Of a DNA stretch of 64,000 bases, positions 22,444-33,042 are shown piece by piece. The position numbers and the translations under genes are program-made. Location of the stretch: positions 186,001 through 250,000 of the forward strand of contig KN817565.1 in assembly GCA_000827495.1 (NCBI GenBank). Direction: 5' to 3'. Under the pieces are notes generated by a model, which was not told the DNA's origin, did no database searches, and saw only the letters and a list, made by a program, of their open reading frames with translations. Every line of letters begins with the position of its first letter. Positions within the stretch are counted from its first letter, which is position 1. This DNA is from Hypholoma sublateritium FD-334 SS-4 (lineage: Eukaryota; Basidiomycota; Agaricomycetes; Agaricales; Strophariaceae).

Positions 22444-23352
22444 ATGAAAGTTGCGCAGTCATATGAGCGTTTGGCGGACTACTCGCCGACACAATCTTTG
22501 GGTGTACACCCGACTGCCTCTTTGCCGTCGATCCCGTTACCTGTCACACCATCCCGCAAGAAAAAGAAGTGGTGCATACGGTCGAAGTCCACTATTCATC
22601 GCAGGCATTCTGCGCAGGGTCTTTCACACAACGACGACATGATACCTCTCATTACCACGGGCACCGACAGCCAACATCATCCCATGGAATCACCTGCGCG
22701 GNAGAGTAGCAGTCGCATCCGGGTGGTGAACACTCCGCCTCAGATCTCCCCTAGATCAATGGCAAATCTTTTCCTGAAGGTCAGGCACGGCGTGGTTGGA
22801 GGACTTCGAGAACAAAAGACCGCAGTAAAAAGCGGGACACCCAGTCCCAAGCGCAAGCGAAGCGCAACCACCAAGGAGAAAGTAGGGGGCATATTTCGAG
22901 GTATGACGAATGCTGTTCGCATGAAGTCCCTTTCACAACGGAATTTTGTGGAAATACGCTTGACAGGGAAACAGAGAGACTTTTCCAGTGACGCTGCACT
23001 TGTGAATAGTTTGGAGTCCAGCTTACGCGGGAATCCCAGCGCGCATGCAGCAGGCGCGCTCAGGGCCACTCGGGATCTCGATGACAACATGAAAGGCAAC
23101 CAAGAAGTGCACCACAACCATACACTGAATATTTCCAACCCATTTATCTGCCCTTCCAACAATAATTTTTTATCCACACTCGCCTTTGATTCGCTTTCGA
23201 TTTATCCCGCGGATGAAGCAGAGAGGGTCCCATGTCCTAAAGAAAGAAGAACGAAGAAAAGTGGTGGAGGGCTAAATAAATTGGTTGGTTTGATGGGGAG
23301 TGAGATTCGTTCAACGTTCGAGACATCTTCCAGTAAGGATACCGGCTACTAG
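22444..23352 (+). CDS. unidentified basic protein, 302 aa
   Basis: A single open exon runs from ATG 22444 (MKVAQSYERLADYSP) to TAG 23352; an earlier in-frame TTG at 22372 lies in the pyrimidine-rich leader. I recognise no family. The protein is Ser/Pro-rich and basic, with a KKKKWCIRSKSTIHRRH cluster around residue 40-56 and KRKRSATTKEK around 141-151, both of which could be nuclear localisation signals, and mostly disordered-looking sequence between. PRSMANLFLKVRHGVVGGL (about 103-121) and GLNKLVGLMGSEIRSTFET (near the C-terminus) are amphipathic helices. One ambiguous base (22702) falls inside. Length of the open frame in non-CpG-rich DNA, and composition unlike shadow frames, support coding. 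Confidence 0.6.
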   Translation: MKVAQSYERLADYSPTQSLGVHPTASLPSIPLPVTPSRKKKKWCIRSKSTIHRRHSAQGLSHNDDMIPLITTGTDSQHHPMESPARXSSSRIRVVNTPPQISPRSMANLFLKVRHGVVGGLREQKTAVKSGTPSPKRKRSATTKEKVGGIFRGMTNAVRMKSLSQRNFVEIRLTGKQRDFSSDAALVNSLESSLRGNPSAHAAGALRATRDLDDNMKGNQEVHHNHTLNISNPFICPSNNNFLSTLAFDSLSIYPADEAERVPCPKERRTKKSGGGLNKLVGLMGSEIRSTFETSSSKDTGY

Positions 23353-26300
23353 CCTCTAGGCTTCGTACTATATTATATGGTTTGTTAATTACATCATTAA
23401 TGTATCCATAAATAAATACATCAATACGGCAAATGGGTGATGAATGAGACAAATCGTGAAGTTGAAATAGCTCACGAATCTCAAAGGTGTCACAGGGCTT
23501 CGGCAACGTCAGACGCGTCACGCATGGCACATGAGGTACTTTGGGCCAATGTCCCCCGTCTTCATCGCTTGATCCACAACCTCAAGTTCAAGATCAACGA
23601 CGCTCGGCATATGGCATGGGGGCCTATCGTGTCGATTATCCTCCAATACACCCTCTGCGTCACCTCGTCCTTGTATCACGCACGCTTGCCTCTCTGCTCG
23701 GTACTCACTTCCTCCAGCATACTCGCACGAGGCGCCGTTGGCAATTGCACTCCCGCCATATCCAGTGTGCCCCGCAGTCCATCTCTGTTTTATCCTGCGG
23801 CCCTCTGCCTCCTAAAATGACAATCCACGCATCCCACCATTATCTATTGTCGCCCATCCCGGGATCCGCGCCAAGATATGTCATTTTCCGGGTGCCGTGT
23901 CACCAACAAGTCGCCAAGTGCCGCTATCCTCGATGCCACGAATCTACGCTGCAACGCAGGGACACCACCCACCGTGCCTGTATAATTTGAATACCTAGTG
24001 GACATGACACTGCACGCACAAACGGGAGGATACCCCACCGTTGACAACGACATTCTGGGTAGCAGAAAGGGCCAAGCGATGGCTCCAGCCAAGGTATGTA
24101 AGTTGTTTCTACTCTTATGCGCGCTAATTGCATATCTGCCAGATGTCTGAATCAGTGCAGACGTTTCGTTGGGGGTGAATCTACGGGGAACTCGGAGAAC
24201 GTGCAGCGTCGTCGGAAGTGTCCTTCAATCTACGGCCAGGAGGGACCTCAGAGTCTAGCCAAAGTGAACATCCCTCCCGTCCTCCCTTCTTAATGCTCAC
24301 GTTCGCAGAATGACCGCCACACGGAGATCAGGTTAGGTCACATCACGTATCTCTGCCGGACTTGCAACAACAACAGACCCGTTCGTCACAGACGGGGCCC
24401 TGACGGCTCCAGAAATCGGGCAGACAGCGCGCACGACGACAGAGCTGCGGAGCTCTGGGTGAGGCTCAGGTGATTGTGTTATGTTTCTTCAAAGAGTATC
24501 GTTGATATACATGCATTTCACCCATCATTTTACGAAGCGAGAACTTAACGCACAGGGCGCGCATTCCGCAGATAAGACGCGCGCGATGCATGGAAGAGAG
24601 CAGACCGACGCGCACCGCCTACATACACACACTTCCAGTCAGCGAGAATCCAACATATACATAGCGCGGTGTGCTCTCCATGCCCGGTGCGTCTGTCAGC
24701 GGGTGCTAGTCCGTCTGTCCGGGTCTGCGATTCACGCCACGCATGCCGCGCATATTGGAAATCCAGGACTTGGTGACTCAAGGCGCACCGGGAACGGTAC
24801 GCGCAGCGGGTGTCAGGCGCGGCGCCGCTGGCTAGTGATGCGCGGAGAGAGAGTGCGAAGACGGGCGCCGCGGCGCGACGGGCCGAATCGGGCCGACGGC
24901 CCAGAAGCGCCTGCGCCGTGAACATCAGTGCGTCCTGCTGCCTTCCATTGCCGACCGTATATCATTCCGCACTGAGGTACGTCTTCTATCTCGAACTTGT
25001 CTCGCTGCTCACCTCCCTAAACACAACACTGCTCCTGCTGGAAAGTTACTCGCCCCGCACGCGTCTTTCGAACATTCTAGCGCGCGAGTCGCCGCGCCCT
25101 CCAGCGCTGAGATACCGCGCAGTCGACATTGCGAATCAGTACTCTAGAGACTGCTGCGAGCCGCGAGTAGGCATGGGAACGGGTAAGCTAATCATATCTG
25201 CCCTTCTGCGCGCTACTTGCTACTTAGGTATCTGTCGGGCAGCCGACGCCGCGCATACATTCCGCAGAGAGCAGATCCACGCAGATCTCGGTAGCCTCGC
25301 TGAGTCATCACTCGGAACATTCTGCGCGCGGATCATATCCCAGAATCTGCCCAAGGTGCGTGCTCTACTTAATCCGCACTTCTTTATGCCACACCGTAAG
25401 ACAATCGCTGGTGGATGCGCCCAACGCGGACGAGGGCCCGGGCACCGCAGAAGGCATGTCGAGAGTGCGCTCAGAAATTTTGGGCGAGAATGGGGGCGTT
25501 ACCCCTCAGCTTTGGGGTTTAGGTAAGTCCGTTTTGTTATTATCCGTACAGGCCGTCAATTGTGCATATGATATAGGAAGCAAGCGATCAGCGCGCTGGT
25601 GTGCGTTCCTCTGGGGTGCCATGCATAACGCATGTAAACGGTTCCGCGGATTTTTATCTGACCTGCTGTAGCGCTCGCGACCTCGAAGCGCTGCACCTTT
25701 ATACACGTAGCGAACATGCCCATCTAGCGTCGTTCCCGCCGTGCGTGGCGCCGGTCGCGTCAGCGGCAGCGCGAGTTGATCCGCTTGCACAACATGCGTT
25801 CAGCGGGGCGCGGCACTGCTTGACGGGCTCTTCATTCGTGCACTGCTCGTGTACGTGAAAGACGATATCCGGCTCACAGCGGGGCCATGGAGTTGATTCA
25901 GACCGACGGCGGCCCCCATGACTGCTGTAAAACGCAGACCAGGACAGCCGAGATTCGCTGCACGAACTTAATTACCTTGTAAAGTCATCGAACAGTTGGT
26001 CTTTCGGTGTATACGCAGATATAACAAGGTAAATATTTCTTTCCCTGCGTTACCTCTTTTTCAATTATACTTACGAGTGGTATGTTAAAGGACTGCGCAA
26101 GGCCTGGCCATTTTCGGCCCGCCAATATCCGCCAGTGGGCCGACTCGCAGCGCCGTGTGTACGTCTTTTCTATTCTGAACCAGTGCCAAGGTCTGCGTCG
26201 GAACTCAAGCCATGTGGACGATGTTTGAATACCTCTGCCTCGTGCACATGCCATTGATTTCGATGAGCACTGAAGTACTGACAACTGATTGTCTTCATTT

Positions 26301-27095
26301 TCACTGAGCGTCTCGGTGCAGCCTACTAGTCTTTCCACTTAGGCGGACACTGTTGTCTTTGCATTATCTCTCCGTGTATACACTGTACAGTATCTTAATA
26401 AATATAATACCAGATCTAGCGTTTAGATATCATTTGCGTACTGGGAAAATAATTATCCAAGGTGGATCCGCAGTGTATGCTATGTGTTGTACGCTCAATC
26501 CTGATGCGGCTTGCAAAATCACCAAGGGGGATTTACAACCACTGAAGCCATTATATTTCCTCCTACCTCGCTGTCCGGAACTGTCTCATGTCTGGATAGA
26601 AAACTCTATTAGGAGACCCTTTTCTCCGAAATATGCAACGTAAGTCTTTCTGATGTTTCCTTCTCGAGCTTCACTTCGAAGTTATGTATCCTTCATTCAT
26701 GGCCCCACGCACGTTATGAGAAATACTGCGACTGCATTGGCTGAATGGGTCCGACCGTGTGCGCAGCAGGTTCCACCTGCCAAGTTTCTAACGCATATTT
26801 TACAGCCAATGTGTATGACGTAGGCAACCGTGTAGTGCGTACTTAGCAAAAGAGTAGTGTGATCGATGAAGGAGATTTTCACGTGTTAAGTAATTGAGCT
26901 TGATTACACCTTCGTATTTCTTAGAACAGGTTACAGATGTGATATGTGTAACGCGTATGTTGGTACAGATAATTACATGAAATGACATCATAAATGGCAA
27001 TGATGCAGCATGATTAAGAAATGACTAGCAGGGATATTGCTCTCCGGAATGTATCAGTGAAGCCAGTCTCGCAACTGAACCATAAATTGAGCGAT
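23353..27095. other. 3.7 kb without a supported gene
   Basis: 23437-23820 reads VLWANVPRLHRLIHNLKF, faintly like the sequence after an F-box, but no F-box precedes it and frames shift after 23650. 24540-25870 is CpG-rich repeat-like DNA. 26353-26643 is an open frame ending at a GTAAGT with no recognisable domain. The reverse strand at 26338-25985 has a 117-codon frame of unknown nature. Nothing here is called as a gene. Confidence 0.35.
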
Positions 27096-27467
27096 CTACG
27101 CTCGTATCCTCATCAGATCCGTGTCGTTTCGAAGGAGAGTATTACTGACCTCCAGTTTTTCCTTCGTCTCTTGCTGCTGCAGTACACGTTGCTTAGATTT
27201 GCACTTCCGTGTGTTCAGATGCTTGTTCAGTGAATTAGGAAAATATTTTGCTTCATTTCGATTGTCGAGCTTGATATTCTGACCGCATGCTGCGCACTGG
27301 GCCCAGTATTCTCCGAAGGCTCGCACATATTTATGTGTCTTCAAAAACTCCAGCCTTTCTTCGATAGTCTTGTTGGAGCGCCCCATCCTTGGAGCGCGCG
27401 CTTTCGACACACTATTTGCGCACCTATTCTCTGTGGGCACGTTGCGGCGGCGGACGTGATGAGTCAT
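27096..27467 (-). CDS. small C2HC (BED-like) zinc-finger protein A
   Basis: An open frame from ATG 27467 to a stop at 27098-27096 encodes 123 residues. The finger is C58-x2-C61-x21-H83-x5-C89 (CAACGQNIKLDNR...KHLNTRKC), preceded by a helix, NKTIEERLEFLKTHKYVRAF. The spacing fits the loose BED-type pattern C-x2-C-xn-H-x3-5-(H/C). Similar cysteine motifs with IKLD(N/K)R are common in Agaricomycete genomes, some near transposons; no function is established. The N-terminus is short and basic (MTHHVRRRNVP). A GTCAGT donor-like site after KEKLE means the last 16 codons may be intron and the gene longer. A paralog of the same orientation lies 594 bp upstream. Confidence 0.6.
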   Translation of the reverse strand: MTHHVRRRNVPTENRCANSVSKARAPRMGRSNKTIEERLEFLKTHKYVRAFGEYWAQCAACGQNIKLDNRNEAKYFPNSLNKHLNTRKCKSKQRVLQQQETKEKLEVSNTLLRNDTDLMRIRA

Positions 27468-28061
27468 GCGGTGCTTGTCTGCGTTTGAGGGGTGTATTAA
27501 GTGTAGACGCAAGTTCACGACGTTGGCTGAGACAAGAACACTGGATGCGTTCCTAGGGGAAGCGATTCTTGAATCGACTTCACGTTCTAATCATGAGGTT
27601 TTTAAACATCCGCCGTCTGCGAGTGGGTGTTTTCGCCACGCTGCACACCAGCCATTGTAACGTAACCTCGCTACTTTTGGAATCCATCTAGATCCCTCCA
27701 AATGTGGTTAATTATGCGTGTTCTTAGTATGATTATCCCCGAATCAAATTGATCCCATAGGTAGCTGCCGCGCGGCATATGGCATTGTTGCGAACGAACT
27801 AGAACTGTGAACCACTTTCGCAGGACCCAAAATGGATCGAAAACCCCTGAAAAACCAGGCGATGTCAGATTGAAAGGTCGATATTATAATTACTGCGTGA
27901 AGACAATATAGAGGTAGAGAATGTTAAATAGGACATAGAGCATATGAACGGCGACTAGATAGAATACAAAGATATAAATATATGACGAGGGCGGTAAGTC
28001 AAAACCTTGTTGAGGTCAACACAGGCTTAGATCTAATGCTCATGAGAATCGACGCCGCATT
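27468..28061. other. spacer between zinc-finger paralogs
   Basis: AT-rich, with no open frame or promoter element that I could support. Confidence 0.4.
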
Positions 28062-28439
28062 CTACATAATAAAGATAGTGGTCAGCTCGAGCATTTGATC
28101 ACCTTCCAAAGTGTCGCCGACCTGAGTTTCCGCGCTCTCGAATAGCTGTTGCTTTCGTATACACTTCTTAGTATTGAGATGCTTCGTCCAATTTTCGGCG
28201 TAATATTTGTAGCCGTTTCGCTTGTCAAGCTGTATGTGTTTCCCGCAGGCACCGCAGTCGACCCCCTGCTCTGAAATCGATTTTGCGTATCTGAAGCTCT
28301 TGAGATACGCAATACGCTGCTCTTCCGTTTTGTTCTTGCAGTCGCTTCCCCTTGGACGTGCGGTGCGTATACGAGAGGTGCGAGTNAGCNGGCGCTTGGC
28401 GTCAGAAGCTTGTGAGCTACGTGTTGAGTGGCGAGGCAT
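28062..28439 (-). CDS. small C2HC (BED-like) zinc-finger protein B
   Basis: An open frame from ATG 28439 (MPRHSTRSSQASDAKR) to a stop near 28062 encodes 125 residues. It is a paralog of the gene at 27467-27096: NKTEEQRIAYLKSFRYAKSI, then C62-x2-C65-x21-H87-x5-C93 (CGACGKHIQLDKR...KHLNTKKC), the identical zinc-ligand spacing. The two share about half their residues across 65 positions and then diverge, so the duplication is old. The start codon context ACC-ATG is good. Two ambiguous bases (28386, 28390) affect residues 17-18. The C-terminus TLEGDQMLEL may continue through an intron into an unseen exon. DNA or protein binding is inferred only from the finger. Confidence 0.6.
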   Translation of the reverse strand: MPRHSTRSSQASDAKRXXTRTSRIRTARPRGSDCKNKTEEQRIAYLKSFRYAKSISEQGVDCGACGKHIQLDKRNGYKYYAENWTKHLNTKKCIRKQQLFESAETQVGDTLEGDQMLELTTIFIM

Positions 28440-31400
28440 GGTATTATGCGGATGGAAGGGTGGATGGTATGTGTACGTCTGCAGTGTATCTACAGCGCGA
28501 TGCTGTCCTGATGTGGGATATCAAAACATATGTTGCGCTGATTGTGCTGTTTAAAATACCATTCCAAATTCAATAGATACGCAAGGCTGCTCACTCCTCA
28601 CTGCTTACAGCCCATTCCGAGGCGTATTAACTGATTTGGGGACGGCTCTCAGCAATACTTCGAGCTCCTTCCCAATGTGGCTAATTAGATATCTTCTCAC
28701 AGATATCATTAATTTCGGTCGCACATTACGTGCCTCCCGCGAGTCAACGCAGCTCCGTGGGCGAGCGCCAGTGCAATTCGCTAGCCTATAGAACGCGAGA
28801 CTGCATTCCAGCGCCCGCCCCCTACCCGCGACGTGAGCAGATGATGGACGGCGGCTGGGAATTTACCAGATATGGACATGGGGAGGCTATGAATAGCCGG
28901 GGAAATATCAAGATGGACGCGCACACGCGGCAAGGGGTCCAGAGCCAGAAACGAGGCAGCTGATGCCCAGCGCGCTGTCCCCGAGTCGATCTGTGGGAGG
29001 GAGGTGATAGCGGCTCGCCCCCGCGAATCTGCGCGCGGGGCTTCTCTGTCAATGCGAGAGTAGGTGGCCGGCTGGCTCACTTATACGTCGGCGAGCGTGC
29101 GTATACTATCACGGCGCCCGTTATACGCATCCCCTGTACTTGTCGGCTCGATTTGGCAGCAGATCGGAGCCGTGGGGGCAGCCGAAGCGATTGGGGGCAT
29201 TTCTCAAAGTTCTTGCGTAGGAAATCGAGCTAGTGATTAACGAGATTGCGCTGAGCTCGGTAAGATCGTGAGTCACCGATAATGAGCAGAGCAATATATG
29301 TAGATTTGTTATCCCATACCTGAAGCGGGCTGAGAAGCACATTAGCCTCCGTGCGCTAAGATTAGTGAGTCGCGCACATATGTAATACTGATATATAACA
29401 GGCGCGCTGATTGCTTACGCACATGCAGCGCGTCGTTGGCGCTCGCCTTCTCAACTTGCGCTGTACGCTGATATTATCCTCCAATATGTACTCAAAAGAT
29501 GCAATCATCTCATGAGATTACCTGCTCATTATCGGGTCTTCGGCTGATTCCACACAAAAGCATGCGTGATGAAAGTTGGACTCCAATTAGATGATACTTC
29601 TCATGTTTGCAACTCACAGTTCCATTCTGATAAATGTACATGAGGCTTATCTACGCTATTCTGCGCCCCGACGATGGTCCGTGGAACAGGGGCGGTGTCT
29701 ACGTGTTTTAATGGGATTCTGGGACATTGTGAGTCATTGAATAGGTCGGAACATGTCGCCTTGTAATTATGAAGTCATAATCCCACGAGAAAAAAAATCT
29801 GTCCTCGGCGACGATCTGTCAGGATTTGAAGTTCACAAGGTTCTCTGGTGCTATGACATATCACGTCCTTCTGCGTTTTGTATTTTAAATCTTTCCCTCG
29901 GACGCGCGCATGGTAAGTTTACAGATTTAGTACGGCGTACATATTATACAAGTGACCACTTGTAAAATGCGGCTGTAATATTTATCTTGGAGTTACGGCG
30001 GTGGTCATTGACCTTTCTACACTAATTATCTTAGAAAAATATCAAGAAAAACGTGAATATCAGCTACGCGTGTAGCACCGCTCTGCCATAGCACCCAGGT
30101 CTGGGCCAGAGAATGTCTGTCACTCCACGTCTTCTGAAGCATCAACTCGCTTCGAGTATTCCTACTCCGCCAATCTCTGAGCTGCACACCTTCGTAAGTT
30201 ATATATTTAGCTGCGTACTTCGAACTCGCGCAATATCGCGAAGTGTCGCGCTGAATGCACTTACATGTAGACGCGTACTCACGCAAATGGGTGAACCGTT
30301 GGACCGTAGCGGGAGGATGTATCTGAGCCGATGACGGACGCGCGCACTAATTGATGCATGGATCTTACATGTAGGGAGCTGCTCAAGATAATGCATCATC
30401 ACACTGGGAGAAAATCTGTTTACATAGCATGTCATGGAGTACCTGCTGTGAGATGTAGGCATCCATATATATTAACACTTCGTATTCCAGATATCTGTCA
30501 TCAGAGTATCGTCGTCTGTAGGCCTGCACATGGCACGCTCGCCACCCCCCCCCCTCCCCTGGTCGTTCGTCACGGTCTTTAATTCAATCTCTATCATTTC
30601 AGCAAGAACGCGTACCTGTCTCGACGCTGGCTGAAGCAGCGCCTCTGAGGGCCGACGTTCAGGCAGGGTATAGTCCCAAATGTCAACGCCAGTCCGCGCC
30701 GGTCGCCCACTTTCCACGCCGGGCTTCCGGACACCATCCCGGGACCAGGTGCGGGTCCATTGATAAGGCGACGATGGGGCCGCGCCTTTGTTTGTACGCC
30801 CGAGCCCTTGACCTTTTCAATATTTCTAGATGATTCTATGTATCCTCTAGATACATACCGTGCGTAGGTACGGTACGCAGGCCATCCGCTCGCATACACG
30901 CGGAAGAGCAGCTTGTTTGATGAGGCGGAAAGGAGGAGCGCCTCTGAGGCTCCGACCGATGCACAAGCAGCGCTCAGGACGCTATGCCATTATTCACGCT
31001 GGCTCTCCAGACGACGTCCAGGTGGGGCCGTAATAATACGGGCTCATCGACTAGACGATGTGGACATCGCGCATTCCTTTGTTAGTAATCGTCTGTGGCT
31101 CTTCGTGGGCTTGGGACTAGCAAAAAATATAGCACAATTCCTGAGGCCACTTACGTTGACGCAAAGTGCGAATATAGCCACGATTGTTGGGCGGTGAGAT
31201 TCGGCTATAAATAATATAATGTACATAATTTAATTAGAGGGACCAGGAGCCGGTGTATATTGATAGAGCCGGAAGGCCGCTGCCGGCCTTCTACATCATC
31301 GCAGTGTTGGCGAAATATTGCACGTACTGAGAAATAGAATGACTAATTTTAGGGAGAGTATTTGAGAGAATACAATGCAAACTTAAGTTCTACGGTTAAA

Positions 31401-31600
31401 TATGAGACTAAGACGTACGCAGAGAGCGCGCGTGGGCGGGCGCGCGGTTGTAGCGCGGGCGTTGCCGTATTTGGTGCTTGTTTGGCTGTGCCGTGTGGCC
31501 AAATAAGCGGGGACATTGTGCTGACTCCTTGGCCTTACACGTCGCGTCGGTTGCGATGCCAAAACGCTTGCATACGAACAATGTAGGCCAGACAATGGTA
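28440..31600. other. 3.1 kb without a supported gene
   Basis: Minus strand 30770-30610 reads WTRTWSRDGV, RTGVDIWDYTLPERRPSEAL and LQPASRQ up to a GTACGC donor-like site; it looks coding but no family is recognised and no full gene could be built. A GCGCCTCTGAGG word occurs at 30639 and 30938. The rest is AT-rich with short frames only. Confidence 0.35.
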
Positions 31601-31607
31601 CGTGTTC

Positions 31608-31616
31608 AAATTATAA
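31608..31616 (+). promoter_or_regulatory. possible TATA element of the APRO gene
   Basis: AAATTATAAAGTCG lies about 115 bp before the 5'UTR intron and about 280 bp before the start codon of the gene at 31894. It is the only TATA-like word in that interval followed by CT-rich leader sequence. Confidence 0.35.
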
Positions 31617-31724
31617 AGTCGAAGGCGTCTTTTGCTAGATTCTCCACCAGGTTTCCCCTGACCAACCCTACCCAACTCGGATTCGTTTCGACAGCCTCTC
31701 GATCTCTTTCACGGACATTTCAAG

Positions 31725-31777
31725 GTGAGCTTCATTCTGTCTATATCCACTTCAATTTTTTTCTAACAATCCCAAAG
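31725..31777 (+). other. 5'UTR intron of the APRO gene
   Basis: GTGAGC at 31725, a branch-point-like TTCTAAC near 31761 and CCAAAG at 31777 define a 53-bp intron, the usual size here, 117 bp before the ATG at 31894. The surrounding sequence is CT-rich leader with no upstream long frame. Confidence 0.5.
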
Positions 31778-31893
31778 ATCATTGTACACACGCCCTTCAA
31801 GATATTACCTTCGACCTTCAAATATAATAACCTTAATTCTCTCTAAATCGCCGGTCGATTCCTTGCACGCCAACGAACATATCACGACCAAAA

Positions 31894-33042
31894 ATGGCCT
31901 ACACCGAATCCATCGAACACGCCGCGCGCTTCCTCACGCGCCCGCTCATCCTCGCAGTTGCCCCCGCCTGCGTCGCCGCCCTGCAAGTAGTCCTCCGCAG
32001 CACTCTCCACGCCGCCTGCTCAAGCGCCCCGCTCGTCCTCCCATTCGCGCCCAACCGCCTCCCGCCGCGCCCCGTGTACGCAGCGGCCATCGGCGCCGGC
32101 GTTTCCTGGGCCGACTGGATGGCGCTCTATGCGCCTCGCGAGTTTGCGCTCGTCATCACGCCCCGCGCTGTCCGCGCAGAGTACGCCGGGCTGCACCCAC
32201 ACACCGTACTCATTTGGGCGGACCGCACCGCTCTCCCTGCGCACGGCCCCATCACGAAGTTGGCCCCTGCTGCGCGCCCAGCCGCGGTTGAGGAACAGGT
32301 CCCCATCAGCAAGCTCGGGCGGCGCTTACAGGCCACCGTTGCCTCCGCGCGCGCCCGCGCGCAGACTCGCACGCTCGCGCAGCGGCTGCTCGACGCGACG
32401 CACGACGCGGACGCGGACGAGCTCTTTGCGCGCCTCGCGCGCTCGCATGCGGGGATCCTCTCGCCGTCCCCTACGTGTGCGGCGTTCACCTTCCCACATG
32501 CGCCTGCAGCGCCGCGTCAGGTGTTTGGTGCCTTTACTTCGCCGCTGTCCGCACGGGCGCCGCGCACCCCGTCGCCAGCCACGAGCTCACGGCCGAGTTC
32601 GCGCTCGTCGGTGTTCTCCACGGGCGCGGAGAGCGTGTCGTCCGCGAGCTCTGTCGATGAGTGCGATACTGTCGAAGTCAAGCCCGCCGCCGCCCCTGCC
32701 GCCCGTGAGTTCGTCGCTCCGCGCCCGCCACTCGCCCCCTTCCACGGATCCCGCCCCGCCCACGTCCAAGCACCCGCGCCCGCCTTCGTCGAGGAGCCCG
32801 AGAGCGCGCTGGTGGTCGTCGACGCGAGCAAGAAGGAGGTTACGAAGTACCTGTACCAGGGCGGCGTCAGCACCGTCCTCACCGGCGGCGTCATGCTCGG
32901 CGCCGCGGCCGCGTCCAATCCTCCCCCCACGCACGCCGCGACTCCGCACTACCGCGTCCCCGTCGCCGCCCGTGCACCCCGCCACACCCACAATGTAGCC
33001 CTCAATGTCGGCTCTTGGCGCCGCGTCGCCGCCTGCGCCTAA
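31894..33042 (+). CDS. APRO (BTG/Tob) anti-proliferative domain protein
   Basis: A single exon from ATG 31894 (context CCAAAA-ATG) to TAA 33042 gives 382 residues, with strong C/G third-position bias. Residues about 1-90 (AARFLTRPL...LRSTLH...NRLPPRPVYAAAIGAGVSWA.DWMAL...REFALVITPRAV) follow the order of the APRO/BTG domain in Agaricomycetes: an N-terminal helix, a shortened loop, PPRPIYAA, then the EF.L.I.P..V strand. Metazoan BTG/Tob proteins bind the CAF1 deadenylase of CCR4-NOT and slow proliferation; the fungal members are little studied. The middle is Ala/Ser/Pro-rich and disordered, with coiled-coil potential at about 130-170. The C-terminal motif DASKKEVTKYL...GVSTVLTGGVMLG is a hallmark of the basidiomycete group. 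The loop normally containing GSG.R appears replaced by SSAPLVLPFA, so partner binding may differ. Confidence 0.83.
   Translation: MAYTESIEHAARFLTRPLILAVAPACVAALQVVLRSTLHAACSSAPLVLPFAPNRLPPRPVYAAAIGAGVSWADWMALYAPREFALVITPRAVRAEYAGLHPHTVLIWADRTALPAHGPITKLAPAARPAAVEEQVPISKLGRRLQATVASARARAQTRTLAQRLLDATHDADADELFARLARSHAGILSPSPTCAAFTFPHAPAAPRQVFGAFTSPLSARAPRTPSPATSSRPSSRSSVFSTGAESVSSASSVDECDTVEVKPAAAPAAREFVAPRPPLAPFHGSRPAHVQAPAPAFVEEPESALVVVDASKKEVTKYLYQGGVSTVLTGGVMLGAAAASNPPPTHAATPHYRVPVAARAPRHTHNVALNVGSWRRVAACA

Noticed and set aside
23437..23990. F-box gene or pseudogene
   Set aside because: Only VLWANVPRLHRLIHNL is suggestive; there is no F-box core, and frames change without splice signals.
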